A stretch of 64,000 nt of DNA from Alphaproteobacteria bacterium (GTDB lineage Bacteria > Pseudomonadota > Alphaproteobacteria > Rickettsiales > JADKJE01), in assembly GCA_016722515.1 (NCBI GenBank), contig JADKJE010000002.1:62001-126000 (forward strand). The letters run 5' to 3'. This document shows, one piece after another, positions 39,799-49,383 of this stretch. The notes below the pieces were generated by a model, which saw only the letters and a program-made list of their open reading frames with translations, ran no database searches and was not told where the DNA came from. Numbering within the stretch: position 1 is the stretch's first letter; every line of letters starts with the position of its first letter. Both the position numbers and the translations under genes were made by a program.

Positions 39799-40469
39799 AG
39801 AATCTTCTCCATAAATGACATAAAACTTGGCGCTTCTTCACCATGATCAAGCTGATGTAGACCGATGGCTGGCACATCACTATGCCTGGCCAGGGTAGCC
39901 AGCATTTCTTCTACACGCATGGGGGATGAAGGCGTTTCGTTTACCACCAAACCGGCCACCACAATGCCACGCTGCTTGAGTGCCAATAAGGTCAGCAAGG
40001 TATGGTTGATGCTTCCCACATAGGTTCCGCAAACCACTAAAACAGGAATAGAGAGTTCCTGCATCCAGTCCAGCACCAGGTACCGATGGTTCAAAGGGAC
40101 CATAACGCCCCCCACCCCTTCGAATAGAAAATAATCAGCCTCCGTACACACTAATCGTGTTTTACAAAATGCCAGCAGCTCCGATTCGTCAATCTTTTTT
40201 CCTTCACGTGCTGCGGCAACGTCGGGTGACAAGGGAGCACTAAACCGCCATGGCGAGACCGTATCGATTTGCTGCACAGTTGGAGCGCACCCCAGTGCCT
40301 TGATAAGCAATGCCGTATCCGATGCTTCGTCATCGGACCTAAAACCACTCACAACGGGCTTGCAGGCATCAACCGTCCTTCCTTCTCGGCGCCACTGCGC
40401 AATCAAATGTGTTGCTATCCATGTTTTGCCAATATCGGTTCCCGTCGCCGTAATGAACAGTGGCTTCAT
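39795..40469 (-). CDS. bioD: Dethiobiotin synthetase
   Basis: About 224 residues from the ATG at 40469, which overlaps the bioC stop as ATGA. The P-loop variant TATGTDIGKTW, the substrate lysine in CKPVVSG, and FEGVGGVMVPL are BioD signatures. It closes the ureido ring using CO2 and ATP. It is translationally coupled to bioC and tadA. The other biotin genes (bioA, bioB, bioF) are not in the window. Confidence 0.94.
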   Translation of the reverse strand: MKPLFITATGTDIGKTWIATHLIAQWRREGRTVDACKPVVSGFRSDDEASDTALLIKALGCAPTVQQIDTVSPWRFSAPLSPDVAAAREGKKIDESELLAFCKTRLVCTEADYFLFEGVGGVMVPLNHRYLVLDWMQELSIPVLVVCGTYVGSINHTLLTLLALKQRGIVVAGLVVNETPSSPMRVEEMLATLARHSDVPAIGLHQLDHGEEAPSFMSFMEKIL

Positions 40470-41230
40470 ACATAGCCTTTGATAAAACAAATATCCCACG
40501 TAGCAATAATGCCTTTATCATCCGCAAAATGTTGCCTGTAGTAAGTTTCCAATGCTTTAAATTGGCCACGGGTTAAGGTTTGAGCCTGCGCTTTATGGCG
40601 AGCCCCCACCTGTTTGATTGAACGCAGTAATGCCATGACATCCGGGTAATGCCATTTGATAATTTCATGGCGAATTTCAACTTCTTTAAAGAGAGCATTG
40701 ACCTCCCCTAAATAAGGTAATGAAAAATCATAGACAGGCTGCTGTAAACCACAAGCCTGATAGGTCTTCACCAATTCATGGAGCGTATTTTCTGCTGGCA
40801 CCGCTATTAAACAAAACCCTCCTGGCTCTAAAACGCGGGCCATTTCATTCCATACTTTGAGTGGCTGTGGCACCCATTGTATGGCCATAGACGACAAGAC
40901 ACCATTACATTTACCATTACCCACAGGCACATATTCCATGTCGGCATTGATAGCTTTGCCGTGGACATTACACATCGGCAGCGATAAATCGAATGACAAA
41001 AGCTCTGTATCGAAGCGCAAATCATGTAACGCTTGTTCCACAAAACCCGTACCACAACCCATGTCTAACCAGACAGGGTTTTTCTGATGCAATTCACGAC
41101 TGGCAGCCACCGCTTGGTGAGCCAGAGATTTAGCCACTTGTCTTTGCAACAAGGCAACGTGGTCATAGTGTTGGGCCGCGGCAGAAAAATCGTGCTGGAC
41201 GCGCTGTTTAAACGAAAAGAGTCTTAACAT
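40466..41230 (-). CDS. bioC: Malonyl-ACP O-methyltransferase
   Basis: 254 residues. The BioC-type N-terminus (KQRVQHDFSAAAQHYDHVAL) is followed by the SAM motif WLDMGCGTGFVEQAL, and SSMAIQWVPQPLKVWNEMARVL is typical of BioC. It methylates malonyl-ACP so that fatty acid synthesis can build the pimeloyl chain. The gene overlaps bioH upstream by 7 bp and bioD downstream by 4 bp. Confidence 0.93.
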   Translation of the reverse strand: MLRLFSFKQRVQHDFSAAAQHYDHVALLQRQVAKSLAHQAVAASRELHQKNPVWLDMGCGTGFVEQALHDLRFDTELLSFDLSLPMCNVHGKAINADMEYVPVGNGKCNGVLSSMAIQWVPQPLKVWNEMARVLEPGGFCLIAVPAENTLHELVKTYQACGLQQPVYDFSLPYLGEVNALFKEVEIRHEIIKWHYPDVMALLRSIKQVGARHKAQAQTLTRGQFKALETYYRQHFADDKGIIATWDICFIKGYV

Positions 41231-41892
41231 GTTGCGATCACCCTTGTTAATAAATCCCTGTCATGCAAATGCGGGACATGTCCACCTTGATCCAGCATCA
41301 CCAATTTATAATCCGGAAGCACTTTTTGAAACGCCTTAATCTGATGAATAGACACCACCTGATCATCATTCGCATGAATAAGGGTGGTAGGAGGGAAACC
41401 CTTAAAATCCAGATCATGGCACGAGAAACGGCCCAATTCATCCAGCCACCACAGCCAATGAGCATGGTGGCTCATATTCTCATCCAGCATGGTTTGCATG
41501 TATTTGGCCATCTGAGTCGACCCGTGATTCATCAGTGCAAATTTCCGCAATGTTTTTTCTGGATAAGCAGCATAGGCATTACGGAATGACTCAAACACAC
41601 ATGGCGCCATGCCATATTCAGTGCCATTAGCTTGCACATGCTGAAACGGGGGAGCTATTAAAATAAGCCTCTTGGGGTGCAATACCTGCTGTGCAACAAG
41701 CCTGCATGCGATCTGCGCCCCTAAACTCCATCCTATAATGATATCCCATGATTGGTTATAACGTAAGCAACATCGTGCAACATCGTCCATATGATTAAAG
41801 GGCCGATAATCTAGAGCCTGGGCATCAGGCACATGCGGCAATAAACTCTCCGGTATCAAATTCCACCCTGTGATCGTTAAGATCGATGTCAT
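41224..41892 (-). CDS. BioH-like alpha/beta hydrolase (pimeloyl-ACP methyl ester esterase)
   Basis: 222 residues, a little short for BioH (about 255). The nucleophile elbow GWSLGA, the acid in HANDDQVV and the His in GGHVPHLHD form a catalytic triad. Its place directly before bioC, overlapping it, supports the esterase that removes the BioC methyl group. It could belong to one of the non-orthologous BioH replacements rather than BioH itself, so I give no symbol. Confidence 0.8.
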   Translation of the reverse strand: MTSILTITGWNLIPESLLPHVPDAQALDYRPFNHMDDVARCCLRYNQSWDIIIGWSLGAQIACRLVAQQVLHPKRLILIAPPFQHVQANGTEYGMAPCVFESFRNAYAAYPEKTLRKFALMNHGSTQMAKYMQTMLDENMSHHAHWLWWLDELGRFSCHDLDFKGFPPTTLIHANDDQVVSIHQIKAFQKVLPDYKLVMLDQGGHVPHLHDRDLLTRVIATC

Positions 41893-41893
41893 G

Positions 41894-43048
41894 TCAAGCT
41901 ACCGCGTGCAATATTCCTGCCTCGTCAACCCACCCGTAATAGGTTCTGTTTAGTGCCTGCTGTTCAAGCGTATCTGAGTCATCTGCAAATACCACGACCA
42001 TACCCTGCTGCTGGAGCGAATGAATCACTCCGTTTTCGCAATCGGGAGCAACCAGCACCGTATGGCTGGCTGGCTGGGGAGCAATGAGATGGGCTAAACT
42101 ATCTACATAAAGGGTAAAACCACACCCAGGTTCAAGATGCTGGCTTTGCTGCACGATGTAACGCCCGCCCCGCCCTAATTCAACAGCCGTATGACGGGAG
42201 AAAATAGAAAAACCTATTCCGGTGTGATAGTCAAAATAATCTGCTTCTGCTGCATCAATCGTTACATGGACATGCGGATAATGCCTTGCAATCATGGCAA
42301 CAATGGTTTCCAAACGTCCGCAAAGCTCGAGTGTTTTTTCAGTTAACGGCAATGAGCGTATATGCAACAATGTATCTTGGACCGATCCGTAAAGTGTAAT
42401 CAGCGGAATAAAATAATGATGGTCATCCCCGGCTAATACTTTAATCGATTGCAGGTCCTTTTTACTCAACGCTTCCTTTAACTGAAGTTGCGTATCCAGG
42501 CTCAAGTTTAAATGCTTGAACAAATCACGAACAATCGGCGGCATAATTAAATCAATGGCAACGTCGGTAATGCCAAGCACAGACAATGCCCCAAGCGCCA
42601 CACGCACCACTTCAGAATCGGCAGAAACACTATCAGATCCCAACAACTCAAAGCCAACCTGAGTACGCTGGCGCTTGCCTTCAATACCCTCGCCTTTGGT
42701 GCGCAGCACCTCACCAGCATAACATAAGCGAAGCGGTCGTGGCAAATAAGCGAGACGGCTCACAGCAATACGTGCCACCTGGGTGGTAATATCGGGTCGA
42801 ATGCCCAGCATGTGATGGGAAATAGGATCAATCAGCTGAAAAGCGTGCTTACGTAGGGGCTGGTTACTGTCGGCAAACAAGCTGGTTTCAAACTCCATCA
42901 GCGGAGGCCTGACCAACTGGTATCCATATTGCTGAAAATGGGCCAATAACACACCCCGCACCCGCTCATGGGATGAAGCTTGCTCTTCAATAACATCGAA
43001 GAACCCAGGCGGCAACAAAGCAAAATGGTAAGGCGAATCAGCCGACAT
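41894..43048 (-). CDS. hisZ: ATP phosphoribosyltransferase regulatory subunit
   Basis: 384 residues resembling histidyl-tRNA synthetase catalytic core but without the anticodon domain: LLPPGFFDVIEEQA, RPPLMEFETSLFAD, GIRPDITTQVARIA and the CYAGEVLRT box. HisZ partners short HisG in the first step of histidine synthesis. hisG is not nearby. Its stop is 1 bp before the bioH-like start, so it belongs to the same operon. Confidence 0.9.
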   Translation of the reverse strand: MSADSPYHFALLPPGFFDVIEEQASSHERVRGVLLAHFQQYGYQLVRPPLMEFETSLFADSNQPLRKHAFQLIDPISHHMLGIRPDITTQVARIAVSRLAYLPRPLRLCYAGEVLRTKGEGIEGKRQRTQVGFELLGSDSVSADSEVVRVALGALSVLGITDVAIDLIMPPIVRDLFKHLNLSLDTQLQLKEALSKKDLQSIKVLAGDDHHYFIPLITLYGSVQDTLLHIRSLPLTEKTLELCGRLETIVAMIARHYPHVHVTIDAAEADYFDYHTGIGFSIFSRHTAVELGRGGRYIVQQSQHLEPGCGFTLYVDSLAHLIAPQPASHTVLVAPDCENGVIHSLQQQGMVVVFADDSDTLEQQALNRTYYGWVDEAGILHAVA

Positions 43049-43062
43049 AGTACGATCCCCGA

Positions 43063-43803
43063 TTATTCAACTAGCAGATTTTTCTTTTTTAGGACACGAA
43101 TGACGACACCAGCAGCAATCACGGCCATAAACGCCACGATCAACCAAACAACACCGCCATTATCAACGATGTCCTGCGGACGCGTCCAATGCTCGTATAT
43201 TTTAATCAGGATAAGGGCTCCCAGCGACGTTGCCATAGTGCCATAATCTTTGATAATCACGCGCTTGAATGAAAACTCCATCCCTTCAACAGCGGTACGA
43301 AGGCGGCTTAAAATGGGTATCCAACGTGGAGTTTCCTGACAATATTGCTCATAATCGCTACCAAATTTGTCAGCAAGGTATTTTTCTTCGGTATAGATAA
43401 TACATTGATAGATAAACCAATAAAGGGCAATTCCCACACTAACGACCACCGGATGGCCATGCATTAGAAAAATGCCGATGCAGATCAGCATGTTTCCCAG
43501 ATAAAGCGGGTTACGGCTTAAGGTAAACAAACCTTCTGTTACCAATTTATCGGCATAGACTTCCTTATTCAGCCCACCACGCTTGATATAGGCATAGCCA
43601 ATCACCAAGCCGCGATACGCAAGACCAGCTACCACAATGGCAACAGCCAGAATATCTTTTGCCCGTTCAAGCACTAACGTTCCAGCAACCGTATGAATAG
43701 GCGCAAAACACAAAAAAAGCGCCAGTACTAAAATGGGAAATACCTTATCGCGGTATTTAAAGAAAAAACTCCCAATTTTTATCATTTGCTGCTTCATCAT
43801 CAT
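43063..43803 (-). CDS. Isoprenylcysteine carboxyl methyltransferase-like membrane protein
   Basis: About 246 residues. Five or six hydrophobic segments, the SAM-binding core RNPLYLGN, and EEKYLADKFGSDYEQYC followed by TPRWIP are typical of the ICMT/PEMT fold of integral-membrane methyltransferases. The bacterial substrate is unknown; lipids or small hydrophobic molecules are possible. The start is one of a run of ATG codons directly after the cmoA-like stop, so the two methyltransferases are coupled. Confidence 0.8.
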   Translation of the reverse strand: MMMKQQMIKIGSFFFKYRDKVFPILVLALFLCFAPIHTVAGTLVLERAKDILAVAIVVAGLAYRGLVIGYAYIKRGGLNKEVYADKLVTEGLFTLSRNPLYLGNMLICIGIFLMHGHPVVVSVGIALYWFIYQCIIYTEEKYLADKFGSDYEQYCQETPRWIPILSRLRTAVEGMEFSFKRVIIKDYGTMATSLGALILIKIYEHWTRPQDIVDNGGVVWLIVAFMAVIAAGVVIRVLKKKNLLVE

Positions 43804-43806
43804 CAC

Positions 43807-44562
43807 CTACCTTAACGCAATTAAGCCACAAAAATTATACCAGCGGAAAAAGACCTCGGTATGTTTAAAGCCAGCACCTTTTAATAATTCGATATTTTCT
43901 TCCATGCGGTAAGGAATCAATACATTTTCAAGTGCTTCACGTTTTTTAGCAATCTCAGTATCCGTATACCCGTTACGGCGTTTATAATCGTAATAATGAT
44001 CGATAAACAAACGGTTGAACATGGTTTCTTCACTGGTCAATTTCTCAATCAAAATAAGGCAACCCTGATCATTTAAGCTTTCACAAATGGTTTTCATCAC
44101 CCGCTCGCGATGTAGCGGGCGAACAAATTGCAGCGTTAGCAGCATCGTAATAACCGAGGCGTTTTCCATCGAAAATGGACGATGGAGATCGACCTCTTGG
44201 AAGTCAAACTTACGGCTTGATTGCGATTTTTTAACTTTGTCTTTGGCCTGTTGCAGCATGTCGGCTGAATTATCAAAACCAATAAAATTAACGCCGGGAT
44301 CCAGCACATTATCCAAAGCAAGTAACGTGGTCGCCGTTGAGCAGCCCATATCGTAAAGGTTGGTTCCTGGACGGGCAAAATCAGATGCCAGCTCAACCGT
44401 CATACGCTGCATTTCAGCGTAATAGGGAACAGAGCGACTAACCATATCATCAAATACCTGCGCTACAGCTTTATCAAACTGGAAATCATGGATCTCCATG
44501 TCCTTGTTATCAAATATCTTGTCTTTATTTTGATTATCGAGTGTCACAATTTTTCCTGACAT
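43807..44562 (-). CDS. CmoA-like SAM-dependent methyltransferase
   Basis: 251 residues. FQFDKAVAQVFDDMVSRSVP and YDMGCSTATTLLAL resemble CmoA, which makes carboxy-SAM for tRNA wobble-uridine modification; HYYDYKRRNGYTDTEI and RWYNFCGLIALR also fit. No cmoB is nearby, and it pairs with a membrane methyltransferase instead, so another role (for example natural product or lipid methylation) is possible. It is the first gene of the hisZ/bio operon. Confidence 0.72.
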   Translation of the reverse strand: MSGKIVTLDNQNKDKIFDNKDMEIHDFQFDKAVAQVFDDMVSRSVPYYAEMQRMTVELASDFARPGTNLYDMGCSTATTLLALDNVLDPGVNFIGFDNSADMLQQAKDKVKKSQSSRKFDFQEVDLHRPFSMENASVITMLLTLQFVRPLHRERVMKTICESLNDQGCLILIEKLTSEETMFNRLFIDHYYDYKRRNGYTDTEIAKKREALENVLIPYRMEENIELLKGAGFKHTEVFFRWYNFCGLIALR

Positions 44563-44639
44563 AACACAAACCTCCTTGGGGCTCTGAGCCTAATAGTAAC
44601 CTAGGACTGATAGTAAAGCAAGAACTCAACATTTACGTT

Positions 44640-44786
44640 TTTCTACCCTACTCATAAGAGGGGAGTAGCTCGCTTCTTTCTACCCTCCTCCGAGAGGAGT
44701 GTCAGATTCATGCCCTCTTCGGCATGAATCTGGGGTGGTGGGAGGGGACTCAGACATGTAGGAGCACCCCTCCTAAGAGCAAATTA
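44640..44786. repeat. Palindrome-rich intergenic element between groEL and the cmoA-like gene
   Basis: Several nested inverted repeats: a perfect 12-bp stem CAGATTCATGCC/GGCATGAATCTG with a six-base loop at 44703-44732, CTCC..GGAG pairs around it, and CCCTCC / GGAGGGG arms. It does not match the four-copy repeat family. It looks like a folded mobile-repeat remnant. Confidence 0.45.
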
Positions 44787-44817
44787 AAAAAGGGGCGGCA
44801 AAAGCCACCCCTTTTTG
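44787..44817 (-). terminator. Intrinsic terminator of groES-groEL
   Basis: On the minus strand AAAAAGGGGTGGC, a TTTT loop, GCCGCCCC and six Ts, 29 bp after the groEL stop: a strong GC stem with U-run. Confidence 0.85.
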
Positions 44818-44845
44818 ATAAAATGTTTCGCTTGGTAAAAATCGA

Positions 44846-46507
44846 CTAGAAGCCCATTCCACCCATGCCGCCCATTCCACCCATGCCACCAGCCATACCG
44901 CCAGAACCACCACCTTTATTATCATTTTGTGCAGGTTTCTCTGCAATCAATGCATCGGTTGTGATCAAGAGGCCAGCCACAGAAGCAGCGTCTTGCAATG
45001 CAGTACGTACTACTTTGGTTGGGTCGATAATGCCCGCATCAAAAGCGTTCACATAGTCAAGTTTTTGAGCATCATAAATCCAGCTTGTGTCTTTCTTATC
45101 ATCAAGTTTGCCAGCCACAACAGCGCCATCAACACCTGCGTTATCCACAATCTGTTTCAATGGGGCTTGCAGTGCTTTCTTCACGATATTCACACCAGCT
45201 CTTTGGTCTTCATTATCCACTTTAATAGCATCCAGTGCATGAGCTGCATAGAAAAGTGCAGATCCACCACCAGCCACAACGCCTTCTTCAACGGCAGCGC
45301 GGGTTGCATTCAGTGCATCTTCAACGCGGTCTTTGCGTTCTTTCACTTCCGTCTCAGAAGCGCCGCCAACTTTCAGTACAGCAACACCACCAGAGAGTTT
45401 AGCCAAACGCTCTTGCAGTTTTTCTTTATCATAATCAGAAGTGCTATCTGCAATCTGCTGACGAATTTGTGCACAACGATCTTTAATATCGTCTTCTGAG
45501 CCATTGCCAGAAATCACGGTTGTGTTATCTTTGCTGATCACAACTTTCTTAGCACGGCCAAGCTCTGCAATACCAATATTTTCAAGCTTCAAACCCAACT
45601 CTTCGCTGATTACTTGTCCACCGGTTAAAATAGCCAGATCTTCCAACATCGCTTTACGGCGATCACCAAATCCAGGAGCTTTTACAGCAGCGACTTTCAA
45701 ACCACCACGGAGTTTGTTAACCACCAGGGTAGCCAGCGCCTCACCTTCTACATCTTCAGCGATGATCAAGAGAGGTTTGCCCGATTGAACCACAGCCTCA
45801 AGCAATGGCAATAATTGCTGTAATCCAGCCAGTTTTTTCTCGAACAACAAGATAAATGGATTGTCGAGTTCTACCAACATTTTTTCAGCATTGGTCACAA
45901 AATAAGGAGACAGATAACCACGATCAAACTCCATACCCTCAACCACATCGATTTCTGAGCTCAGGCCTTTGGCTTCTTCAACGGTGATAACGCCGTCTTT
46001 ACCCACTTTCTCCATCGCTTCAGCAATCATTTCGCCGATTTCTTTTTCGCCATTGGCAGAAATAGTCGCAACTTGGCAAATTTCTTTTTTGCCATTCACT
46101 GGTTTGCTGCGTTTTTTGATATCTTCAATCACAGCCACAACTGCTTTATCAATACCACGCTTCAAATCCATAGGATTGAAACCAGCAACAACCGCTTTAA
46201 TACCTTCAACCGCAATCGCGCGGGCAAGAATGGTTGCCGTGGTTGTACCATCTCCAGAATCATCATTCTGTTTGGTAGCAACATGTTTAATCGCCTGAGC
46301 GCCAATGTTTTTAACATTGTCTTCAAGTTCAATGCTTTTAGCCACGGTTACACCGTCTTTGGTGATTTGTGGGGCACCGTATGATTTTTCAATCACAACG
46401 TTACGGCCACGTGGGCCTAAGGTCACCGCTACCGCATCAGCAAGGATAACGATACCTTCGAGCAGACGTTTACGTGATTCATCGCCTAAAATTACTTGAT
46501 TAGCCAT
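44846..46507 (-). CDS. groEL: Chaperonin GroEL (60 kDa)
   Basis: 553 residues. Nucleotide-binding VTLGPRGRNVVIEKS and DGTTTATILARAI, the AAVEEGVVAGGGSAL signature and a C-terminal GGM repeat tail (GGMGGMGGMGGMGF) are all present. It forms the folding chamber with GroES, whose gene is 35 bp upstream on the same transcript. Confidence 0.99.
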   Translation of the reverse strand: MANQVILGDESRKRLLEGIVILADAVAVTLGPRGRNVVIEKSYGAPQITKDGVTVAKSIELEDNVKNIGAQAIKHVATKQNDDSGDGTTTATILARAIAVEGIKAVVAGFNPMDLKRGIDKAVVAVIEDIKKRSKPVNGKKEICQVATISANGEKEIGEMIAEAMEKVGKDGVITVEEAKGLSSEIDVVEGMEFDRGYLSPYFVTNAEKMLVELDNPFILLFEKKLAGLQQLLPLLEAVVQSGKPLLIIAEDVEGEALATLVVNKLRGGLKVAAVKAPGFGDRRKAMLEDLAILTGGQVISEELGLKLENIGIAELGRAKKVVISKDNTTVISGNGSEDDIKDRCAQIRQQIADSTSDYDKEKLQERLAKLSGGVAVLKVGGASETEVKERKDRVEDALNATRAAVEEGVVAGGGSALFYAAHALDAIKVDNEDQRAGVNIVKKALQAPLKQIVDNAGVDGAVVAGKLDDKKDTSWIYDAQKLDYVNAFDAGIIDPTKVVRTALQDAASVAGLLITTDALIAEKPAQNDNKGGGSGGMAGGMGGMGGMGGMGF

Positions 46508-46542
46508 AGATTAGTCTCCAATTGATTAAAATTTAAAGGTAG

Positions 46543-46848
46543 TTAGGCAGCTTGTTTTTCGTTAACAATACCCAGGATATCGGATTCTTTAACAATGATA
46601 TATTCCTGACCATTGATTTTAAGTTCAGTACCGCCCCATTTAGCCAACAGGACAACATCGCCTGTTTTAACATCCAAAGGAACGATAGAGCCGTCTTCTT
46701 TACGGGCTCCTTTACCAACCGCAACCACTTTAGCACGCGATGATTTCTCTTGTGCACTGTCTGGGATAATGATCCCGCCAGCGGTTTTGGTTTCTTCTTC
46801 TAAACGCTGAACGACAACCCGGTCGTGTAATGGCGTAATACTGGTCAT
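46543..46848 (-). CDS. groES: Co-chaperonin GroES (10 kDa)
   Basis: 101 residues. LHDRVVVQRLEEETKTAGGI, the mobile loop with IIPDSAQEKSS, and the C-terminal YIIVKESDILGIV match GroES. It caps the GroEL ring. First gene of the operon; a heat-shock-type promoter lies upstream and no CIRCE inverted repeat was found. Confidence 0.98.
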   Translation of the reverse strand: MTSITPLHDRVVVQRLEEETKTAGGIIIPDSAQEKSSRAKVVAVGKGARKEDGSIVPLDVKTGDVVLLAKWGGTELKINGQEYIIVKESDILGIVNEKQAA

Positions 46849-46913
46849 AGTTTACCTCTTCTGGTTATTACATCAACAATAGATACCTTGAGTGAATCAA
46901 TCACCCTAGATCG

Positions 46914-46942
46914 ATATGGGATCCGCTTTCCCCTTTGTCAAG
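46914..46942 (-). promoter_or_regulatory. Putative heat-shock (RpoH) promoter of groES-groEL
   Basis: Minus-strand CTTGACA and CCCATAT with about 15 bp between them, about 65 bp before the groES start. This fits the CTTG...CCCAT pattern of alphaproteobacterial sigma-32 promoters; the -35 could also serve sigma-70. Confidence 0.55.
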
Positions 46943-46961
46943 AGGGAGCCCCTTAAAAAAA

Positions 46962-47474
46962 TTAGATACTTTCCGCCCCACGCGTAATAGCCGTGATCCC
47001 CGTACGGGTCACTTCTACCAAGCCAAGCGGCTTCATCAAATCGATAAAAGCGTCGAGTTTCTCTGGGTTGCCAGTCACTTCAAATACAAAAGACTGCGCC
47101 GTAGAATCCACCACCCGCGAGCGAAAGATTTCAGCAATCCTAAGTGCTTCAATCCGATGCTCGCCAGCCCCAGCCACTTTAACCAATGCCAGTTCACGCT
47201 CCACATAAGGGCCCGTAACCGTTACATCACAGACTTTATGGGTGGGAACCAAATTTTCAAGCAACGCCAAAATCTGGGCAATAATCTTCGGTACGGCCTT
47301 GGTCACAATGGTAATCCGGGATAATTGGTCCTGGTCATTAATCTGCGCCACGGTCAGGCTTTCGATATTATAGCCACGGCCACTGAATAACCCAACAACC
47401 CGTCCCAACACTCCAGCTTCGTTATCGACTACGATGGCTATAATATGGCGTTCCTGCTTATCGTTTTTTTTCAT
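46962..47474 (-). CDS. ilvH: Acetolactate synthase small (regulatory) subunit
   Basis: 170 residues. The N-terminal ACT domain (DNEAGVLGRVVGLFSGRGYN, IESLTV) binds valine for feedback inhibition; the C-terminal domain (IFRSRVVDSTAQSFVFEVTG) activates the large subunit. It starts 10 bp after ilvB. Confidence 0.96.
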   Translation of the reverse strand: MKKNDKQERHIIAIVVDNEAGVLGRVVGLFSGRGYNIESLTVAQINDQDQLSRITIVTKAVPKIIAQILALLENLVPTHKVCDVTVTGPYVERELALVKVAGAGEHRIEALRIAEIFRSRVVDSTAQSFVFEVTGNPEKLDAFIDLMKPLGLVEVTRTGITAITRGAESI

Positions 47475-47484
47475 AGTTTTCTCC

Positions 47485-49233
47485 TCACACCTGCATCCTG
47501 GCTTCTTCTTCGTCCACTTCTACCGTTTCGCCCGGCTTCAGGAGCAATTCATTATGGGCAGCGCCGGCTGGAATCATCGGATAGACATTTTCCTTGCGAT
47601 CCACCCACATATCCACCAACACCGGCCCATCGGTCACCAGCATTTTTTTGAGGGTCTTATCAACCTCTTCAGGCGTGTCGCAACGTAAACCAGTCACGCC
47701 GAATGCTTTGGCCAACTCAACAAAATCAGGCAGCGCATCCATATAGCTTTCCGAATGGCGGTCACCGTGGAACATTTGCTGCCATTGGCGTACCATGCCC
47801 ATATATTGGTTATTGAGAATCAGGATTTTAACCGGCAGGCGATATTGAACCGCCGTGCACAGTTCCTGGATATTCATCAAAATCGATGCCTCACCGGTGA
47901 CACACACCACCTTACCTTTTGGATTACCAACTTGAACACCCACCGCAGCAGGCAAGCCATACCCCATGGTTCCCAAACCGCCCGATGTCATCCAGCGCTT
48001 GGGTTCGTTAAATTTTAAAAACTGCGCCGACCACATTTGATGCTGGCCAACGTCGGTTGTGACAAACGCATCTTCTTTTTTAAGGAGCGCATCCAAACGG
48101 TCTAACACATATTGAGGCTTAATCGTTTTGCCGCTTTGCTTATAGCTAAAGCTATGCTTGGCACGCCATTTATCAATCTGCTTCCACCAGGCTTCCAGCG
48201 CCTTGGTATTGGGTTTAAATTTGCGTTGCTTCCAGTGATGCAGCATCCGCTCTAACACCACACCAGCATCGCCGATAACCGGAATATCAACATGGACATT
48301 TTTATTAATAGACGATGGATCAATATCCACATGGATCTTTTTAGAATATGGTGAGAACCCATCTAAGCGACCGGTGACTCGGTCATCAAAACGCGCGCCG
48401 ATATTAATCATTACATCACATTCGGCCATCGCCATATTGGCTTCAAGGCTGCCGTGCATGCCAAGCATTCCCAAAAACTGTGGATCATCTCCTGGATAAG
48501 CTCCCAAACCCATCAAGGTATGGGTAATAGGGAAACCCGTCAGCTTTACGAATTTTCTCAATGCTTCACAGGCTTTATCGCCCGCATTGATGACGCCACC
48601 ACCCACATAAAAAACAGGCTGCTTAGCTGTTGCAATCAATTCAACAGCTTCAATAACCGAGGCTTCATCGGGGGTAAAACGAGGACGATACGATGTACGT
48701 GTGCATTCAGTAACGCCCGTATACGCACCAATGGTATTTTGGATATCTTTAGGCAAATCAATCACCACCGGTCCTGGGCGGCCGGTACGGGCGATATGGA
48801 ATGCCTCATGGACGGTGCTTTCAAGGTCAGCAATGTTTTTAACCAGGTAATTATGTTTAGTACATGGCATAGTGATGCCAACGGTATCGGCTTCCTGGAA
48901 GGCGGTTGTTCCAATCAAATGGGTGGCTACCTGGCCGGTAATACAAACGATAGGGATACTATCCATCAGCGCATCAGCCAAACCAGTAATGGTATTGGTT
49001 GCACCCGGCCCCGACGTTACCAGCACCACGCCCACTTTACCCGTAGAGCGCGCATACCCTTCTGCCGCATGCGCAGCGCCCTGCTCATGTCGCACCAAGA
49101 TATGGCGGATATGGTTTTGCTTAAAAAGCTCGTCATAAAGTGGAAGCACCGCCCCACCCGGATAACCAAAAATGGTGTCAACACCCTGATCTACCAGAGC
49201 CTTCACAACAATCGAAGCGCCGTTCATTTCCAT
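47485..49233 (-). CDS. ilvB: Acetolactate synthase large (catalytic) subunit
   Basis: 582 residues. The catalytic Glu region FGYPGGAVLPLYDEL, RHEQGAAHAAEGYAR, VTSGPGATNTITGLADA, and the thiamine diphosphate/metal motif GEASILMNIQELCTA...NNQYMGMVRQWQ are complete. It makes acetolactate for valine, leucine and isoleucine. It forms an operon with ilvH. Confidence 0.97.
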   Translation of the reverse strand: MEMNGASIVVKALVDQGVDTIFGYPGGAVLPLYDELFKQNHIRHILVRHEQGAAHAAEGYARSTGKVGVVLVTSGPGATNTITGLADALMDSIPIVCITGQVATHLIGTTAFQEADTVGITMPCTKHNYLVKNIADLESTVHEAFHIARTGRPGPVVIDLPKDIQNTIGAYTGVTECTRTSYRPRFTPDEASVIEAVELIATAKQPVFYVGGGVINAGDKACEALRKFVKLTGFPITHTLMGLGAYPGDDPQFLGMLGMHGSLEANMAMAECDVMINIGARFDDRVTGRLDGFSPYSKKIHVDIDPSSINKNVHVDIPVIGDAGVVLERMLHHWKQRKFKPNTKALEAWWKQIDKWRAKHSFSYKQSGKTIKPQYVLDRLDALLKKEDAFVTTDVGQHQMWSAQFLKFNEPKRWMTSGGLGTMGYGLPAAVGVQVGNPKGKVVCVTGEASILMNIQELCTAVQYRLPVKILILNNQYMGMVRQWQQMFHGDRHSESYMDALPDFVELAKAFGVTGLRCDTPEEVDKTLKKMLVTDGPVLVDMWVDRKENVYPMIPAGAAHNELLLKPGETVEVDEEEARMQV

Positions 49234-49263
49234 AGATATGCCTTAAGTTTACGTACGTTAGCC

Positions 49264-49294
49264 ATTATAATAAAGATATATGGCAGGGAGTCAA
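49264..49294 (-). promoter_or_regulatory. Putative promoter of ilvB-ilvH
   Basis: Minus-strand TTGACT and a perfect TATAAT with 19 bp between them (or TATTAT at 16 bp), about 30 bp before the ilvB start. The leader is too short for a classical attenuator peptide. Confidence 0.5.
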
Positions 49295-49383
49295 CACCCT
49301 TTGGGTTGGTTGGGGTAAGATAAAGCATGCTGGAAGGGGGGAGAATGACCGAGTTTGCAGGTAAGAATTTACCTTAAGTAACG

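Noticed and set aside
44640..44786. CRISPR or small RNA gene
   Set aside because: The palindromes are nested rather than regularly spaced and no promoter is evident; treated as a repeat remnant.
46849..46961. CIRCE/HrcA operator before groES
   Set aside because: No TTAGCACTC-N9-GAGTGCTAA-like inverted repeat is present; the sequence fits a sigma-32 type promoter instead.
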